The notes: generated by a model from the letters alone, not told the origin. DNA of 64,000 nucleotides from Bemisia tabaci (GCF_918797505.1 NC_092793.1:5280366-5344365); one strand, 5' to 3'. Shown: positions 34,590-46,674, counted from the stretch's first letter. Program-made: numbers and translations.

Positions 34590-34800
34590 TCCTGTTCGTT
34601 GGAACGGGTGGTTATAATAGACTAAGGGGGCAAATTATGATCTAGCCAAAGGGTCTCTCGTGAGCCGTTAGATAGTCTTGCCTCCGTCCATTGCAGCCAC
34701 CCGTTTCAACCAATAGAACTGCTCCATTTTCCATTCGTGTTCTTTGTTTTCTTTCTATATAAATTTCAATAATCAGCCCGCAGATGTTGCTAGATTGCCT
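34590..34800. mobile_element. Family H-like palindrome
   Basis: GGAACGGGTGGTTATAATAG faces GCAGCCACCCGTTTCAACC, followed by AATTTCAATAATCAGCCCGC. Other traces are at 36450-36495 and 52070-52195. Confidence 0.65.
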
Positions 34801-37800
34801 CTCATACTTTTTTTCCACAAATTACTACCCAACATTCCGACTTGAAATTTAGTGAATCATATTCTTCATATTTAATCTAAAGGCAATTGATAGGGAGAAT
34901 TCAAGGGGGATCGATAGATTTCCAGGCGATATTTTATTAAATTTTTGTAGAGAGAATACCCACTAAGCAGGGAAAGATATTTTACAACGTGTAGACAATA
35001 GTGCAGACTAGCTGATTTTGATTAAACGGGACTGTAATAGTTACTTAGTTAAGAATTACAATACCAACCAATTACATTCATTAACCAGGGGTAGGAGTAT
35101 TAGATAAAATTTAATTGCCCCGAGGCAAATATCAACTATTATGCAGCTCGAAGATGAAAATCAATGTATGAATTTCACTAAAGAAGAAGACTGCAAAGTT
35201 GAGATTTCCATTGAGATCATGAGATTTGACCTCGTCGAGAACTCACTCATGTCACTCATGGTTCGTTTAGAAAGGAGGGGATAATTTTCTTGAAATGCGT
35301 TAGGTATGGAGTGTATATTAGTGGAAATGCGAGCTGCCATTCCGCTCTTGTTTTATTGCAAGATTCGATGTAAGCACACTACTTTTCATCATTGCATGAA
35401 AATACTTATAAAGCAATAGTTGTAGGTGAAATCTCATTCGACATTCTTATACAGTTACATTTATTGACGGATTACATTGTATACTGTCCGATAGACCATA
35501 AAAGAATCACCGTCAATTATTACAACCGTCGCTGGAATAAAAGTAATTATTAAGGTAATTAAAAATCTTCACTCATTCGGGCGCTTGGTGTAATACACTG
35601 TTTTCAGTCCTTTACAGTGTTGCAGCAATAATGCAACTCTTAAATAATGAGATAGCTACGCTGAGGCTAATCTTTGTTTAGAAATCTTCAATTGTTATTT
35701 AATTTTTATTCATAAATTTTGATAGGGCACCCAGAATAAAGCTGTGCCGATCACCACAAAACTGAGTCGCACGAACCCTTAATCTTCTACCGCTCATTTA
35801 TTACACCAAAAAAGGAGAAAATATGGTTTGCGGGACAAGTATAAGAGTATGGAAATAATCAATATACCCTATGGTAGCAAATACTGGAACTCTAGTGTTT
35901 AATGAGGACTAAAATATTTAATCTCTTGCTGCACTGAATACCTATCAAAATTCACATTCCACACTCTCATTGGTCCTTACGGGAGTGAATCCTCCTTCGG
36001 GACGCGTGATAGTCAACTATTGTGGTAGTAACGCTAAGTTAGCAATAAGAAGAACGTTCGTCGAGATACTCATGCTGATATCGCCACCTTTCGGCCAATA
36101 TCACAAGCGCCATGCAACGTTTAAAAATTTCCGCTGTCATTTTATTTTTTTACAGAGAAATCATTCAACGAAGCTGTCTGAATATTCCACTGAATTTTTT
36201 TTTTTGTGCTGTCGATGAAATTGAATGACATTTTCAAACAGATTCAACCAACAATTTCTCTGTAAAAAAATAAAATGGCAGTGGAAATTTCGAAAGGTTG
36301 CATGGCGCTTGTGATACTTTTGCCGGAGGTGACGATTTCTTCTCCTTCAGCCCTATTATTTAAATTATGTCAGCACCAAAAGACAAGACATAGCAATATA
36401 ACATAGTAGACATAGTAACCATGCAATATATCGCATTCCGATGTCTCATCGGGCCGATGCTCAAAGCTTTAAATAATCGGCCCGCTGGCTCCATTACTTT
36501 TAATAGACAAGGTGCGAACTCAAGTATTTTGATGCATTTTCCCTGATTAAAGTGTTACGTGAAACACGATTTACGCAACGAAAAATACTACTCTAACGAT
36601 CAAAACTTAATTGTATCATACAAGGGGGGGGGGGGGTTCTCCAGCCCTCTCAATTTGACATTCCCACACGGAAATTGGCAGCTCTCACCGTTAGATAAAT
36701 TGTTGTCTGTAACAACTGGTAATAATCCTATAAATCGTAAACAGCGCGCTCAAAACGCCTTCAAATTCTGATGCAGCAACTACTCATGCAAGGGATACGT
36801 CGTCGGTAAGTACGATGCAGTCACTGATATACGCACGCAAGGTGATGTATTATTTCAGTCCAACCGGTCCTATATTCTTCGCAAACAATATTTAACACTA
36901 GAAAGTCACTTGATTTTGATTTTTTGACCATATGCAGCAGAAAAACTAGTCAGAGAAACAGGCGCACAGTGGATTTAGTCAATAGGAGAGGTCGGACACA
37001 TTTTGGAAACTTTCAAAGCGCCGTTTATAAAGGACTTCGAGGTTCTAAACGTGGTTCCATTGGTTTTCTCGTGAAATTTTCCACTAGAATCACCCCTTAT
37101 AATTTAAAATATGACGAAATATACATCGAAATTTGCAGTTTTATTCAAAAATTTCATATCCGACATCTTCTTTTAACCCGATCCACTGTGAGGCGGTTGA
37201 ACACGATGACTTCCTCAAGTTTCAAATAGGTGCTGCTTTGGTGGCAATTAAAATGACTGCTGATACGTTGATTGTCCACTCGCTGACCAAAGACATTGGC
37301 GAAGACACTAGAGAAAATACGATTTTACCTAAATTATAAGAGCGTATAGTTTTCTTAGGTAGACAGTAAACCCTTTCATTTGTGGAAAAAAACACACGAA
37401 AAGACCTCAGAAAATCAGGCAATGGATTATCCTGAGAAAGTTTTCAGGTTTTTTTTCGTTAATCAGTATCTGAAAGTCGGTGAGAACGAAAACACACCAA
37501 CTCGGAAATTTTTAAACGCTTAATTCTCTGTCATTAAACATGGTGTATCGATTTCAACTTGGTGCTTTACAAAGTCTCCAAGTACTTGTCCTTTGGCACC
37601 AAAAAGGTTTTTCTTCGACTAACTTCTTCGCCCGCTGCGCAGTTTTAGGTGTTTCCTGAACAATTTTTTTTCCCCGAGTTGGTGTTTTCGAACTCACTGA
37701 TTCATTTGAGGGAGGGGCTAGGAGGGCAAGGTGCATAAGTGCAGTTTTTGACTAAGTTGAGATATTAATGATTTCGAGTGAAAATGTTTTTAATGCACAT

Positions 37801-37885
37801 TTTGTAAAAAAAATTTGCTCGTGTGGTTTTTAATGTCTCTCGCTTCAAAAACGATACTACAGCACAGATGAATATTTTGTAAGAG
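34801..37885. other. Intergenic between genes A and B
   Basis: Apart from the MITE at 36080-36340 and a family H trace at 36450-36495, no clear element is seen. A 13-G run is at 36624-36636. A plus frame around 37130-37339 (FQIGAALVAIKMTADTLIVH) looks coding-like but lacks splice partners. Confidence 0.4.
36080..36340. mobile_element. Palindromic MITE related to family B
   Basis: CAAGCGCCATGCAACGTTTA and TGTCATTTTATTTTTTTACA face AATAAAATGGCAGTGGAAAT and TTGCATGGCGCTTGTGA. It is a two-arm element of about 260 bp. Confidence 0.8.
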
Positions 37886-38116
37886 CACTGGAAAAAAAAA
37901 AACACATTGGATCAAGAGTCCAGACTCTTGAACATCGACAAGAAAAAGTACTCTTAATTCAATCAGAATCTAGCTTAAATCAAGAACTAAGCCTCTTAAT
38001 TTAAGCGGATTTCGTTTTGATTCAAGAAAAAATTCGATTGAATCAAGAGTATTTTTTCTTGTCAATGTTTTCAAGAGTCTGGAGTCTAGATCCAATGTGT
38101 ATTTCTTTTTCCAGTA
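37886..38116. mobile_element. Palindromic MITE with TCAAGAGT motifs
   Basis: CTGGAAAAAAAAAAACACAT and TGGATCAAGAGTCCAGACTC face GAGTCTGGAGTCTAGATCCA and ATGTGTATTTCTTTTTCCAG. It is flanked by TAAGAGC and TAAGGAGC. Confidence 0.8.
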
Positions 38117-38182
38117 AGGAGCCGTGATCAATCACGATATTGACGTGAATCAATCGACACCGATTCCGTCACCAAAATTCGA

Positions 38183-38300
38183 TCGAATCACGGGTTTGTC
38201 CATCGATTCACGGGTTTGTCGATCGATTCACGGGTTTGTCGATAGATTCACGGCTTTTGCCGATCGATTCAAAGGTTTTTCGATCGATTTACGGCTTTGT
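38183..38300 (+). repeat. Short tandem repeat, about 21-bp unit, five to six copies
   Basis: Unit approximately CGATTCACGGGTTTGTCGAT, with the later copies diverging. Rich in TCGATCGA. Confidence 0.85.
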
Positions 38301-38865
38301 CAAGGCTTCAAAATGTCCACCACGGGCCGATTGTCGAATCTTTATCGAATTATTCTAATCGATAGTTCCCTATGTAAGCAATGGTATATATCGAAGGCTA
38401 TTCGAGTTTCGATAGCGATTGTCCGGTTCCTAGCTCGGTGGGGATACTGACCAATTGTCAACACTGTTTCTTAAATCTACTGTGAATAATCTTTGGGAAT
38501 CGCTTGTTTTTCATGCTCTCCAACTGCATGCATTTGAACGAAAAAGGTCCATCTGGAACAGGAGTTTCGGAAGAGGCCGCAAAAATCATGAAAATCGGCC
38601 CGGTAGAGCGCTGGAACTAAGCGTTACTAGTTGTGCAATGAGCCTCCGAAAATAAGGTTAACTTTCGCCTCTTTTTCGGTATTCGATTCGACCATCAAAC
38701 GTTTAAGTGGAAGCTAATAATAACAGAAAACTCAGGAAAAAATTCAAGATGACTGTTAGAACCGTTTTCGAGTTGCGGGGAGGCAAACGAGTCAAACTCC
38801 GGCCTTATTTTTCGCTATTTTCTTGTAGAATTGATGTGTCTACGGGGTTGTTATCGTTGCTCCTT

Positions 38866-40043
38866 AGGGTTCAGGGGGCTCGCCCCCGTCTTCGGCTCCG
38901 TAGGGTTCAGGGGGCTCGCCTCCGTCATCGGATCCGTAGAGTTCAGGGGGCTCGCCCCCGTCTTCGGCTCCGTAGGGTTCAGGGGGCTCGCCCCCGTCTT
39001 CGGCTCCGTAGGGTTCAGGGGGCTCGCCCCCGGCTTTGGCTCCTTAGGGTTCAGGGGGCTCGCCCCCGACTTCGGCTCCGTAGGGTTCAGGGGGCTCGCC
39101 CCCGTCTTCGGTTCCGTAGGGTTCAGGGGGCTCGCCCCCGGCTTAGGAAATGTAGGGTTCAGGGGGCTCGCCCCCGTCTTCGGCTCCGTAGGGTTCAGGG
39201 GGCTCGCCCCCGTCTTCGGCTCCGTAGGGTTCAGGGGGCTCGCCTCCGTCATCGGATCCGTAGAGTTCAGGGGGCTCGCCCCCGTCTTCGGCTCCGTAGG
39301 GTTCAGGGGGCTCGCCCCCGACTTCGGCTCCGTAGGGTTCAGGGGGCTCGCCCCCGTCATCGGCTCCGTAGGGTTCAGGGGGCTCGCCCCCGTCTTCGGC
39401 TCCGTAGGGTTCAGGGGGCTCGCCCCCGTCTTCGGCTCCGTACGGTTCAGGGGGCTCGCCCCCGGCTTTGGCTCCTTAGGGTTCAGGGGGCTCGCCCCCG
39501 ACTTCGGCTCCGTAGGGTTCAGGGGGCTCGCCCCCGTCATCGGCTCCGTAGGGTTCAGGGGGCTCGCCCCCGTCATCGGCTCCGTAGGGTTCAGGGGGCT
39601 CGCCCCCGACTTCGGCTCCGTAGGGTTCAGGGGGCTCGCCCCCGTCATCGGCCCCTTAGGGTTCAGGGGGCTCGCCCCCGTCTTCGGTTCCGTAGGGTTC
39701 AGGGGGCTCGCCCCCGGCTTAGGAAATGTAGGATTCAGGGTGCTCGCCCCCGTCTTCGGCTCCGTAGGGTTCAGGGGGCTCGCCCCCGGCTTAGGCTCCG
39801 TAGGGTTCAGGGGGCTCGCCCCCGTCTTCGGCTCCGTAGGGTTCAGGGGGCTCGCCCCCGGCTTTGGCTCCTTAGGGTTCAGGGGGCTCGCCCCCGACTT
39901 CGGCTCCGTAGGGTTCAGGGGGCTCGCCCCCGTCATCGGCTCCGTAGGGTTCAGGGGGCTAGCCCCCGACTTCGGCTCCGTAGGGTTCAGGGGGCTCGCC
40001 CCCGTCATCGGCTCCGTAGGGTTCAGGGGGCTCGCCCCCGTCT
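38866..40043 (+). repeat. 36-bp GC-rich minisatellite, left part (about 33 units)
   Basis: The unit is GTTCAGGGGGCTCGCCCC followed by CCGTCTTCGGCTCCGTAG. Variants affect the second half (GACTTC, GTCATC, GGCTTTGGCTCCTT, GGCTTAGGAAATGT). Each unit contains the perfect hairpin GGGGGCTCGCCCCC. Because 36 is a multiple of 3, three frames stay open across the array: two plus frames rich in RVQGARPRL or GFRGLAP and one minus frame rich in GASPLNPTEPK. These are not proteins. Confidence 0.97.
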
Positions 40044-42179
40044 CACAGTGGGGAAAAACGCCAATCTAGCCGCTCAAAAGTCCCTGTGTCAACGCTCTTG
40101 ATTTTTATTCGTGTTTCTTGGGTTAAAAATGTAGCCAAAGGATAGGGGGACCCAAATTGAGGCAAGAAAATATTTTGTCAACCCCCCTTGGGCTATATTT
40201 TCGCCGCACAATGGCCCAATCCAAAGAGCTTGGTGGACCATTTTTTTACACCTACTTTTGGTTCACTTTACGTGAATTTTCTTAATTATCTGATTTTCTG
40301 CGTTGCGTTACACTTCTTTCAAAACAATCTAATCAATTATAACATCACTTAATGGCATTGTACACTGAAAAATTGAATGTTACGTACAGTGAAAATGTGA
40401 AATTAAAAATTAGTAGATCTATTCAGTTTACAAGACAATAACATTTATTTTCATCGATACAGGCGTTTTTTTAATACTAAGATACTTTTTGAATTGTGAA
40501 AAGACAATGAAATCAAACACTGAAACAGCATGAGAAAAGAAGAGGAAAAAAGAAATAAAGAAGAATCGAAAAATTAATGGAGAAAAAAGAAAGAAAAGAT
40601 AGAAATTATAGCATTATAACTAAATAATTTTATAAACAACAAATAACAATAAACAACAAATAAGAATAATTTAAGAATAACTTAAACAATAATTATAACA
40701 ATGAAAAGGAATAAAAGAAAAAAATATAAATGCAACAAAGCTGCGACTAAATCACAAAAGCTGCGACTTTTACCTACTTTTTTTTGCATACCATTGTCTG
40801 AATCTATAAAATGTGATAATTACCCGCAAGAATATTCACCTCCTCTCGTAGCCAGTGAAATTTTTCTTTCAATGTAATTTTTTGTGACTCTTATTTTGAT
40901 TGCTAAATGTGTTCATGATGTTAATTATTCATCAAATTTATATGAGATTTAGTTGTTGTAAATTTTAATATACATGAATTTTGAATTTGAATATATTTCT
41001 TGAATTTCGGACGAAAACTTACTCTTGCTCTATTTGATTATTCGTAGGTACTTCAAAAAAAGAAAAAAGAAGAAGAAGAAAAAAAAATACATTACAACCT
41101 CTTTAATTTAAAAAAACAACGGACCAGTGTCCGACACGTTCAATGCCTTTTCTCCCTGTCCAATAGTATTATTAGGACGCTTTTTACTTTATTTTCATCC
41201 TGCCATTTCTTATACCTCAAAATTATGGAAGTAGATTCCGAAAACAGATCGTGTTAATTGCATGCAGGTATACTTCGTTCAGTTATTCAACGTGGCAACC
41301 CCCCCTCCCTCCCTTCTCAAATAACCATCCAAAAATGAAGAATAGTAAAATCGTTGGTCGTTTTGGATGATTAATCATTAAATTAGTCACATTTATTATA
41401 GCTCAAGCTCCAAGCCAAATTGTCAAATAATTATTCCGGTATTTGAGCGTGAATTTGCTATTTTTCGCAAATTTACCATGTTTTAGTTAACGATGGAGTA
41501 AAACTGACTTCAGATTCGTGATCAGCGACCCAAAAAACATATAAAAACATGTATTGCATGCCAACAAAGGTGATACTCTAATTAATGCCGCCTAGATCTG
41601 GCTCTGGAACCAATGTGCAACGCGCCTAGTGCATCAAAAACGCCTCGACGCCGGGCCATTAATCTTCGTTTATCTCTCTGAACCGCAAAAAACCGCAAGA
41701 TATCTCTACAGATTATGAAACTACATGAAATTCTGCGTCACCTAGTACAAGTCTGATATTGCAATTCGCCGATATTTGATACATTCCAATCCTCTGAAGT
41801 TCAAAAACACAGATTTTTCAGAGCAGGTGTTAAAGAAATAGAAACTATAAGAAAAAATGATGAGGAAATGAAATAAATGATTTGATTTACTTCTCAGGGG
41901 CTCTACTATGCTGGAAAACCATCAATTGCATAACCTGTTGCGTGAACACCATCAGTACGGAACGCATTTGGTGCGTCTTCCATCTGGGCTTCCAGTCTTA
42001 CCTGTTTACGCTCACGGTTCATCATCAATTTTTTGATAACAAACAAGATTCTGGTGAATTTAATCACTGATTTGGTGTCAGTGGATATCTGAGAATGAAA
42101 TGCAGCCTCTGGTAGCTTTCTACCAAACACTTGAAATTACGACTTTTGAGCGGCTAGATTGGTCGTTTTCCCCACTGTG
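40044..42179. mobile_element. Transib/RAG-type non-autonomous DNA transposon
   Basis: 2136 bp, bounded by inverted repeats of about 39 bp that begin CACAGTGGGGAAAA and continue CCAATCTAGCCGCTCAAAAG, with few mismatches. It is flanked by a perfect 5-bp target duplication CGTCT (40039-40043 and 42180-42184). Removing the element and one CGTCT restores an intact minisatellite unit. Transib and RAG-like elements are known for CAC-starting termini (heptamer CACAGTG) and 5-bp duplications. The AT-rich interior, including an A/G-rich tract at about 40500-40770, shows no recognisable transposase; the longest frame near the right end is about 74 aa on the minus strand (42130-41906). It is therefore non-autonomous or decayed. 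Confidence 0.8.
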
Positions 42180-42953
42180 CGTCTTCGGTTCCGTAGGGTT
42201 CAGGGGGCTCGCCCCCGGCTTAGGAAATGTAGGGTTCAGGGGGCTCGCCCCCGACTTTGGCTCCGTAGGGTTCAGGGGGCTCGCCCCCGTCATCGGCTCC
42301 GTAGGGTTCAGGGGGCTCGCCCCCGTCTTCGGCTCCGTAGGGTTCAGGGGGCTCGCCTCCGTCATCGGATCCGTAGAGTTCAGGGGGCTCGCCCCCGTCT
42401 TCGGCTCTGTAGGGTTCAGGGGGCTCGCCCCCGTCTTCGGCTCCGTAGGGTTCAGGGGGCTCGCCCCCGGCTTTGGCTCCTTAGGGTTCAGGGGGCTCGC
42501 CCCCGACTTCGGCTCCGTAGGGTTCAGGGGGCTCGCCCCCGTCATCGGCTCCGTAGGGTTCAGGGGGCTCGCCCCCGTCTTCGGTTCCGTAGGGTTCAGG
42601 GGGCTCGCCCCCGGCTTAGGAAATGTAGGATTCAGGGGGCTCGCCCCCGTCTTCGGCTCCGTAGGGTTCAGGGGGCTCGCCCCCGGCTTAGGCTCCGTAG
42701 GGTTCAGGGGGCTCGCCCCCGTCATCGGCTCCGTAGGGTTCAGGGGGCTCGCCCCCGTCTTCGGCTCCGTAGGGTTCAGGGGGCTCGCCCCCGTCTTCGG
42801 CTCCGTAGGGTTCAGGGGGCTCGCCCCCGGCTTTGGCTCCTTAGGGTTCAGGGGGCTCGCCCCCGACTTCGGCTCCGTAGGGTTCAGGGGGCTCGCCCCC
42901 GGCTTTGGCTCCTTAGGGTTCAGGGGGCTCGCCCCCGGCTTTGGCTCCTTAGG
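42180..42953 (+). repeat. 36-bp GC-rich minisatellite, right part (about 21.5 units)
   Basis: Same unit and orientation as 38866-40043. It continues in register from CGTCT, where the left part stops, so both were one array before the insertion at 40044-42179. Multi-unit blocks recur in both parts. It ends after GGCTCCTTAGG in unique sequence. Confidence 0.97.
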
Positions 42954-44612
42954 TTGCTTGTGGGAGGCACCGGAGTGTTGGGCTTTTGGATGTCTCTGCT
43001 GTGTTTCATACCCCGTATCCTGAAGGCAATGATTTGCCTTCAATTGGCTGGGTATGCAAAATGACTGCCATAAAGCACGAATAGTGGTATCAGAATTTTG
43101 CATTAAGTTTATGGATAGTTTTGAAGGCGCTGTTCTATATTCATTGTGAATGGTCTTGTACAACGATGTTGACCAAAAACTTCATAATTTTGGGTTTTAA
43201 ATTGAGCCTCATATTTGAAAATTGCCGAGGAATAATAATTTGAAAAAATAATAAGATTGTTTTTGTCCCTCCGTCTCATTTCAAAGAAGAGAGCGCTTGA
43301 AGGCGGCTGGATCAGATTGTGTATTTTAAGTCCCTTGGTTCGGTCATCGTTTTCTGAAGCGAAACTGAAAGAGTCGCCGTTTACAAGATCGCAACTTACT
43401 CAAAAGCGGTTTTGAATTTAAAAAGTTTCGCACGGATAAAATGATCTTTCGTTGATTAGCTGTGAATAATCGAATTTGAAGAAAAGGTACTTTATCCACT
43501 GGTCCATTAGGCAAGTATAAAGCATGGATGGATGGAGCATCGATGACCAACTAAATCTTATCTGATAAGGAATTTTAAGTGTGAAATCCTTTTTTCGGTC
43601 TTTAAATGATCCAAACCCACCAACAAGTTGAAAACGCCAATTGCTAAAATGCGTTTTTCCTGATAAAGTGTCAATTCTTATTTCCAAAAACGCAAATCTC
43701 GGCATTTCAGCCGTATCTTCTAACTGTTCGAGAAAGTATTAAAACCGCTGATGGAGTTTTAAGAAACATCTTATTCTTGCTATCCTCAAGAATTATTACT
43801 CTTCTACCGAAGGGTAACCTCTAAAGAGGAATTCAGACAGTTTTTTTTGCTCTCCTGGAAAATCTCGTTTTCCGAGAATTGCTTTTCTGCCTTTTCACCA
43901 TCGATAACCAAGGTAGATTAACACAGGTATGGACAAGTTGAAAATCCGGCCTGTGATTGGCTTTAGTGTCCCCTTAACGACCGCCATTTTTATGCTTTCA
44001 TTATTGCGATTGGTTGGTGATTTATTGGTTATGTTTCTCCAATTTGGTAATAATTCGATACTTAAGCCAACTTAAGCCGGGAGCGAGCCCCCTGAACCCT
44101 AAGGAGCCGAAGCCGGGGGCGAGCCCCCTGAACCCTAAGGAGCAAAAGCCGGGGGCGAGACCCGGGGTGCGTGGTTTCTGTTCTTCAATAAAGGAGCTAT
44201 GTCTTTAAGGATTCATTGAAATTCACTGCAATTTCAAGAAAGTGTGAAGCTTCGCACCATTCGAAACGTGTTACTTTTCTTTTTAAAGAGCCCGAGATTT
44301 TTCCAGATAAATTTCCTTCAAATTTTAAAGATGCAATAGCAGTTACACATGACTAGAAATTTCATTTATTAAATGATTTGAAAAGTGATCACTATCCGCA
44401 GAGAGCGTTTAATATACAACATTATTTCATCATTAGCTACTGAAAGACAAGATAAAAGTAAGCTTGTGTGACAAGTATTCATGACCATTAAACATCCAGT
44501 AATATTTGCAATCTCTTATGGAAGTATGTATCACGTCTCGAAATACTTTTTTTTTTTTTTTTTTTTTTTTTGTCCGAGAAGTCTTTAAAAGGCAATCGGA
44601 ATTATAAAGCAC
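42954..44612. other. Intergenic, right of the minisatellite
   Basis: AT-rich with no supported gene. The only notable sequence is the inverted minisatellite remnant at 44078-44160 and a T tract near 44550-44570. Confidence 0.45.
44078..44160 (-). repeat. Outlying inverted copy of the 36-bp minisatellite (about 2.3 units)
   Basis: Contains GGGGGCGAGCCCCCTGAACC followed by CTAAGGAGCCGAAGCC, the reverse complement of the GGCTTCGGCTCCTTAGGG variant. It lies 1.1 kb beyond the array and in opposite orientation. Confidence 0.92.
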
Positions 44613-44892
44613 CAGTGACGAAACCGCCGTCGATGTCACTCGTCAGCGTCTTTAACTCATGAGCCCTGTGCACAACGATCTAGACACATGCCCACGGCTC
44701 ATAAGTCCCGGATACAGTTCAGTTCTACAAATGTAAAATCTCGCTTTTTCAATTGAGTAAACAGAACTATGTGCCAAGTATATGCGGGACTCACCGGCCG
44801 TAGGCATGCGCCTTGAGCGTTGTGGCCAGGGCTCATGATATAAAGACGCCGCCAGGTTCGCCCGTCGGCGGCTTCGTCACTGGCACTTTATA
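44613..44892. mobile_element. Palindromic MITE (TTATAAAGTGCCAGTGACG ends)
   Basis: TTATAAAGCACCAGTGACG to CGTCACTGGCACTTTATAA. It contains CTCATGAGCCCTGTGCACAA and its inverse. A partial copy is at 23036-23270. Confidence 0.85.
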
Positions 44893-46290
44893 ATGGAGAT
44901 GTTGCATGTGCAGGGCCGGATTAAGGGGGTGGCCACATGGGCCACGGCCCATGGCGGCAAATCCATACGGGGCGGCACATTTTGCATTTTTTTTAAATGT
45001 AGGTATATAAAAAAATCAAATTTAGAAAAAAAAATTACAAACGAGAGAAGGCGACAGAATCTCTCTTTTCCTGAGAGTATAGTAATTTCTAATTTTATCG
45101 TCTTTCAGTGATACAAGAGACAGTACCTTTCATTAGTCGAATTAAGAGAGAAACCAAACTTGGCCTGGAACGCGGCGCGACTTAGAGAGAAATGATGACG
45201 AGGACTTGAGATGAAAAGGAGAAGCCCTCGGCATGGCGATCGGCATGTGACACATATTAGCACCTACAAGACTGCACGAATACTTTACGCATTGCATCAA
45301 ATACAGTACGGTTATTACGGTCAGCGTGAAACGGATAGCGCCTACAAGAATACATGAATACTTCACGCATTGCAGCAAAACAGTGCGATCAGCGTGAAAC
45401 GCATAGCGCCTACAAGACTGTCGGAATACTTCATGCATTGCGCCAAACACGGTGCGGTCTGCGCGGCGCGGCGGAAGTTAAAATCACTAATCCACATTTA
45501 TGTTTGTTCTTTCATAATTTTTTCGTTCATTTCTTATGAAAGGAAGGCCTTGTCCATACATAGATAGGTTTCCGAAACATAACTTTTGCGCAAAGTTCCG
45601 TGAACTTTTGCTAGTAGTGTTGACAGGGCTTTCAAAAAAAATGTGACCAACACGAGTAAACGCATCTTCTCCACCCCTCCCCCGCTGGCACGTTCATTTG
45701 ATGGTATTTATTGATGTTTCAAAACGAATGAGAAGGGGGCGGCAAAATATAGGCGGCCCATGGACGGCAAGTAGATAAATCCGGCCTTGTGCATGTGTGA
45801 GGAATTTGCAATTTGACTATTGATTCATAAGTAAAGTTAGCAAGAAACACGATGGTGCCACTGGTTTTCTCTGAATTCAACTCCCAAGCTTAAAAAAAGC
45901 TCTCAAGTTGAGGCCATAATGGAAGGGATATCCCACGCTATCCTGAGAGTCCACCTCTACATCAAAACAAACTCTCCATGCAAAGAAAGGGAGCAAATAC
46001 ATTAGCAAGGTTGCCGTGTTTTCAGTTTTAGAGTCCCCAAATAAAGTGGCAGCCCTGTCAATGTATTTACTCCCTATCTTTGCATGGAGAGTTTGTCTTG
46101 ATGTAGAGGTGGACTCTCAGGATAGCGTCGGATATCTCCTCCATTTTGGCCTCAACTTGAGAGCTTTTTTTGAGCTTGGGAGTTGATTTCAGAGAAAACC
46201 AGTGGCACCATCGTGTTTCTCGCGAACTTTTACATATGAATCAACAGTCAAATCGCAAATTCCTCACACATGCAACATCTCCATTCCCAT
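44893..46290. mobile_element. Fold-back with a nested family D element
   Basis: Left arm GGAGATGTTGCATGTG, continuing after the hAT insert as GAGGAATTTGCAATTTGACT. Right arm AGTCAAATCGCAAATTCCTC, then GCAACATCTCCATTCC. The arms also share GTGGACTCTCAGGATAGCG. The centre is near 46020. Confidence 0.88.
44911..45789. mobile_element. Family D hAT-like element inserted in a fold-back
   Basis: CAGGGCCGGATTAAGGGGGT to TAAATCCGGCCTTG with a perfect 8-bp duplication TGCATGTG (44903-44910 and 45790-45797). It lies in the left arm of the fold-back at 44893-46290. Confidence 0.94.
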
Positions 46291-46440
46291 GGTATGAGCA
46301 TGTACTGAAGAGGGCAGATGACAGGTTACCAAAAAACGCCATAGATGTGTTACGCCCTAGAGGGAAGTGTAGGGGATGCCCAATGAGAGAGTGGAGAGGT
46401 GGTATCGAATCCAAAATGCTCAAGCGCAAAGATTTCCGAG
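46290..46440 (+). pseudogene. Second non-LTR retrotransposon C-terminal remnant
   Basis: Reads WYEHVLKRADDRLPKNAIDV, then KCRGCPMREWRGGIESKML. This is a divergent match to the 'WYGHV-RM-D-RLPKKAL...GR-KKRW-DGI' tail of reverse transcriptase ORFs. It lies between a fold-back and a family A MITE. Confidence 0.6.
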
Positions 46441-46450
46441 GGGCTATGAT

Positions 46451-46609
46451 CAGTGGCGTTGCGTGCTATGCGATTATATCGATTTATCTGTCATTTAAAC
46501 CAATAGAAAAGGATCGATAAACAGGGTGTTTGCAACTAACACCTTAATAATTTACCATAGCTTCAAATGGGGGAAATATCGATACTCGGTCATTCACGCC
46601 TCGCTACTC
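46451..46609. mobile_element. Family A MITE
   Basis: CAGTGGCGTTGCGTGCTATG to CACGCCTCGCTACTC, flanked by GCTATGAT and GTTATGAT. It abuts a non-LTR retrotransposon fragment. Confidence 0.87.
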
Positions 46610-46674
46610 GTTATGATTTCGTGAAGAATAATTGGCGATAAGAGCATGTGGAAGCGTCATGAAACGACAAATCG

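Noticed and set aside
36924..37339. Overlapping plus-strand frames of 101 and 68 codons
   Set aside because: No start context or splice pairing; codon use matches the AT-rich background.
38707..40101. Long open frames of 464, 412 and 385 codons across the minisatellite
   Set aside because: They occur in three frames on both strands simply because the 36-bp unit is a multiple of three and lacks stops. No domain, no splice evidence.
38866..42953. CRISPR-like array (36-bp repeats)
   Set aside because: Units are contiguous, with no unique spacers, and the context is eukaryotic.
42100..43163. Open frames of 301-347 codons over the right part of the array
   Set aside because: Same periodic artefact, read into unique flanks.
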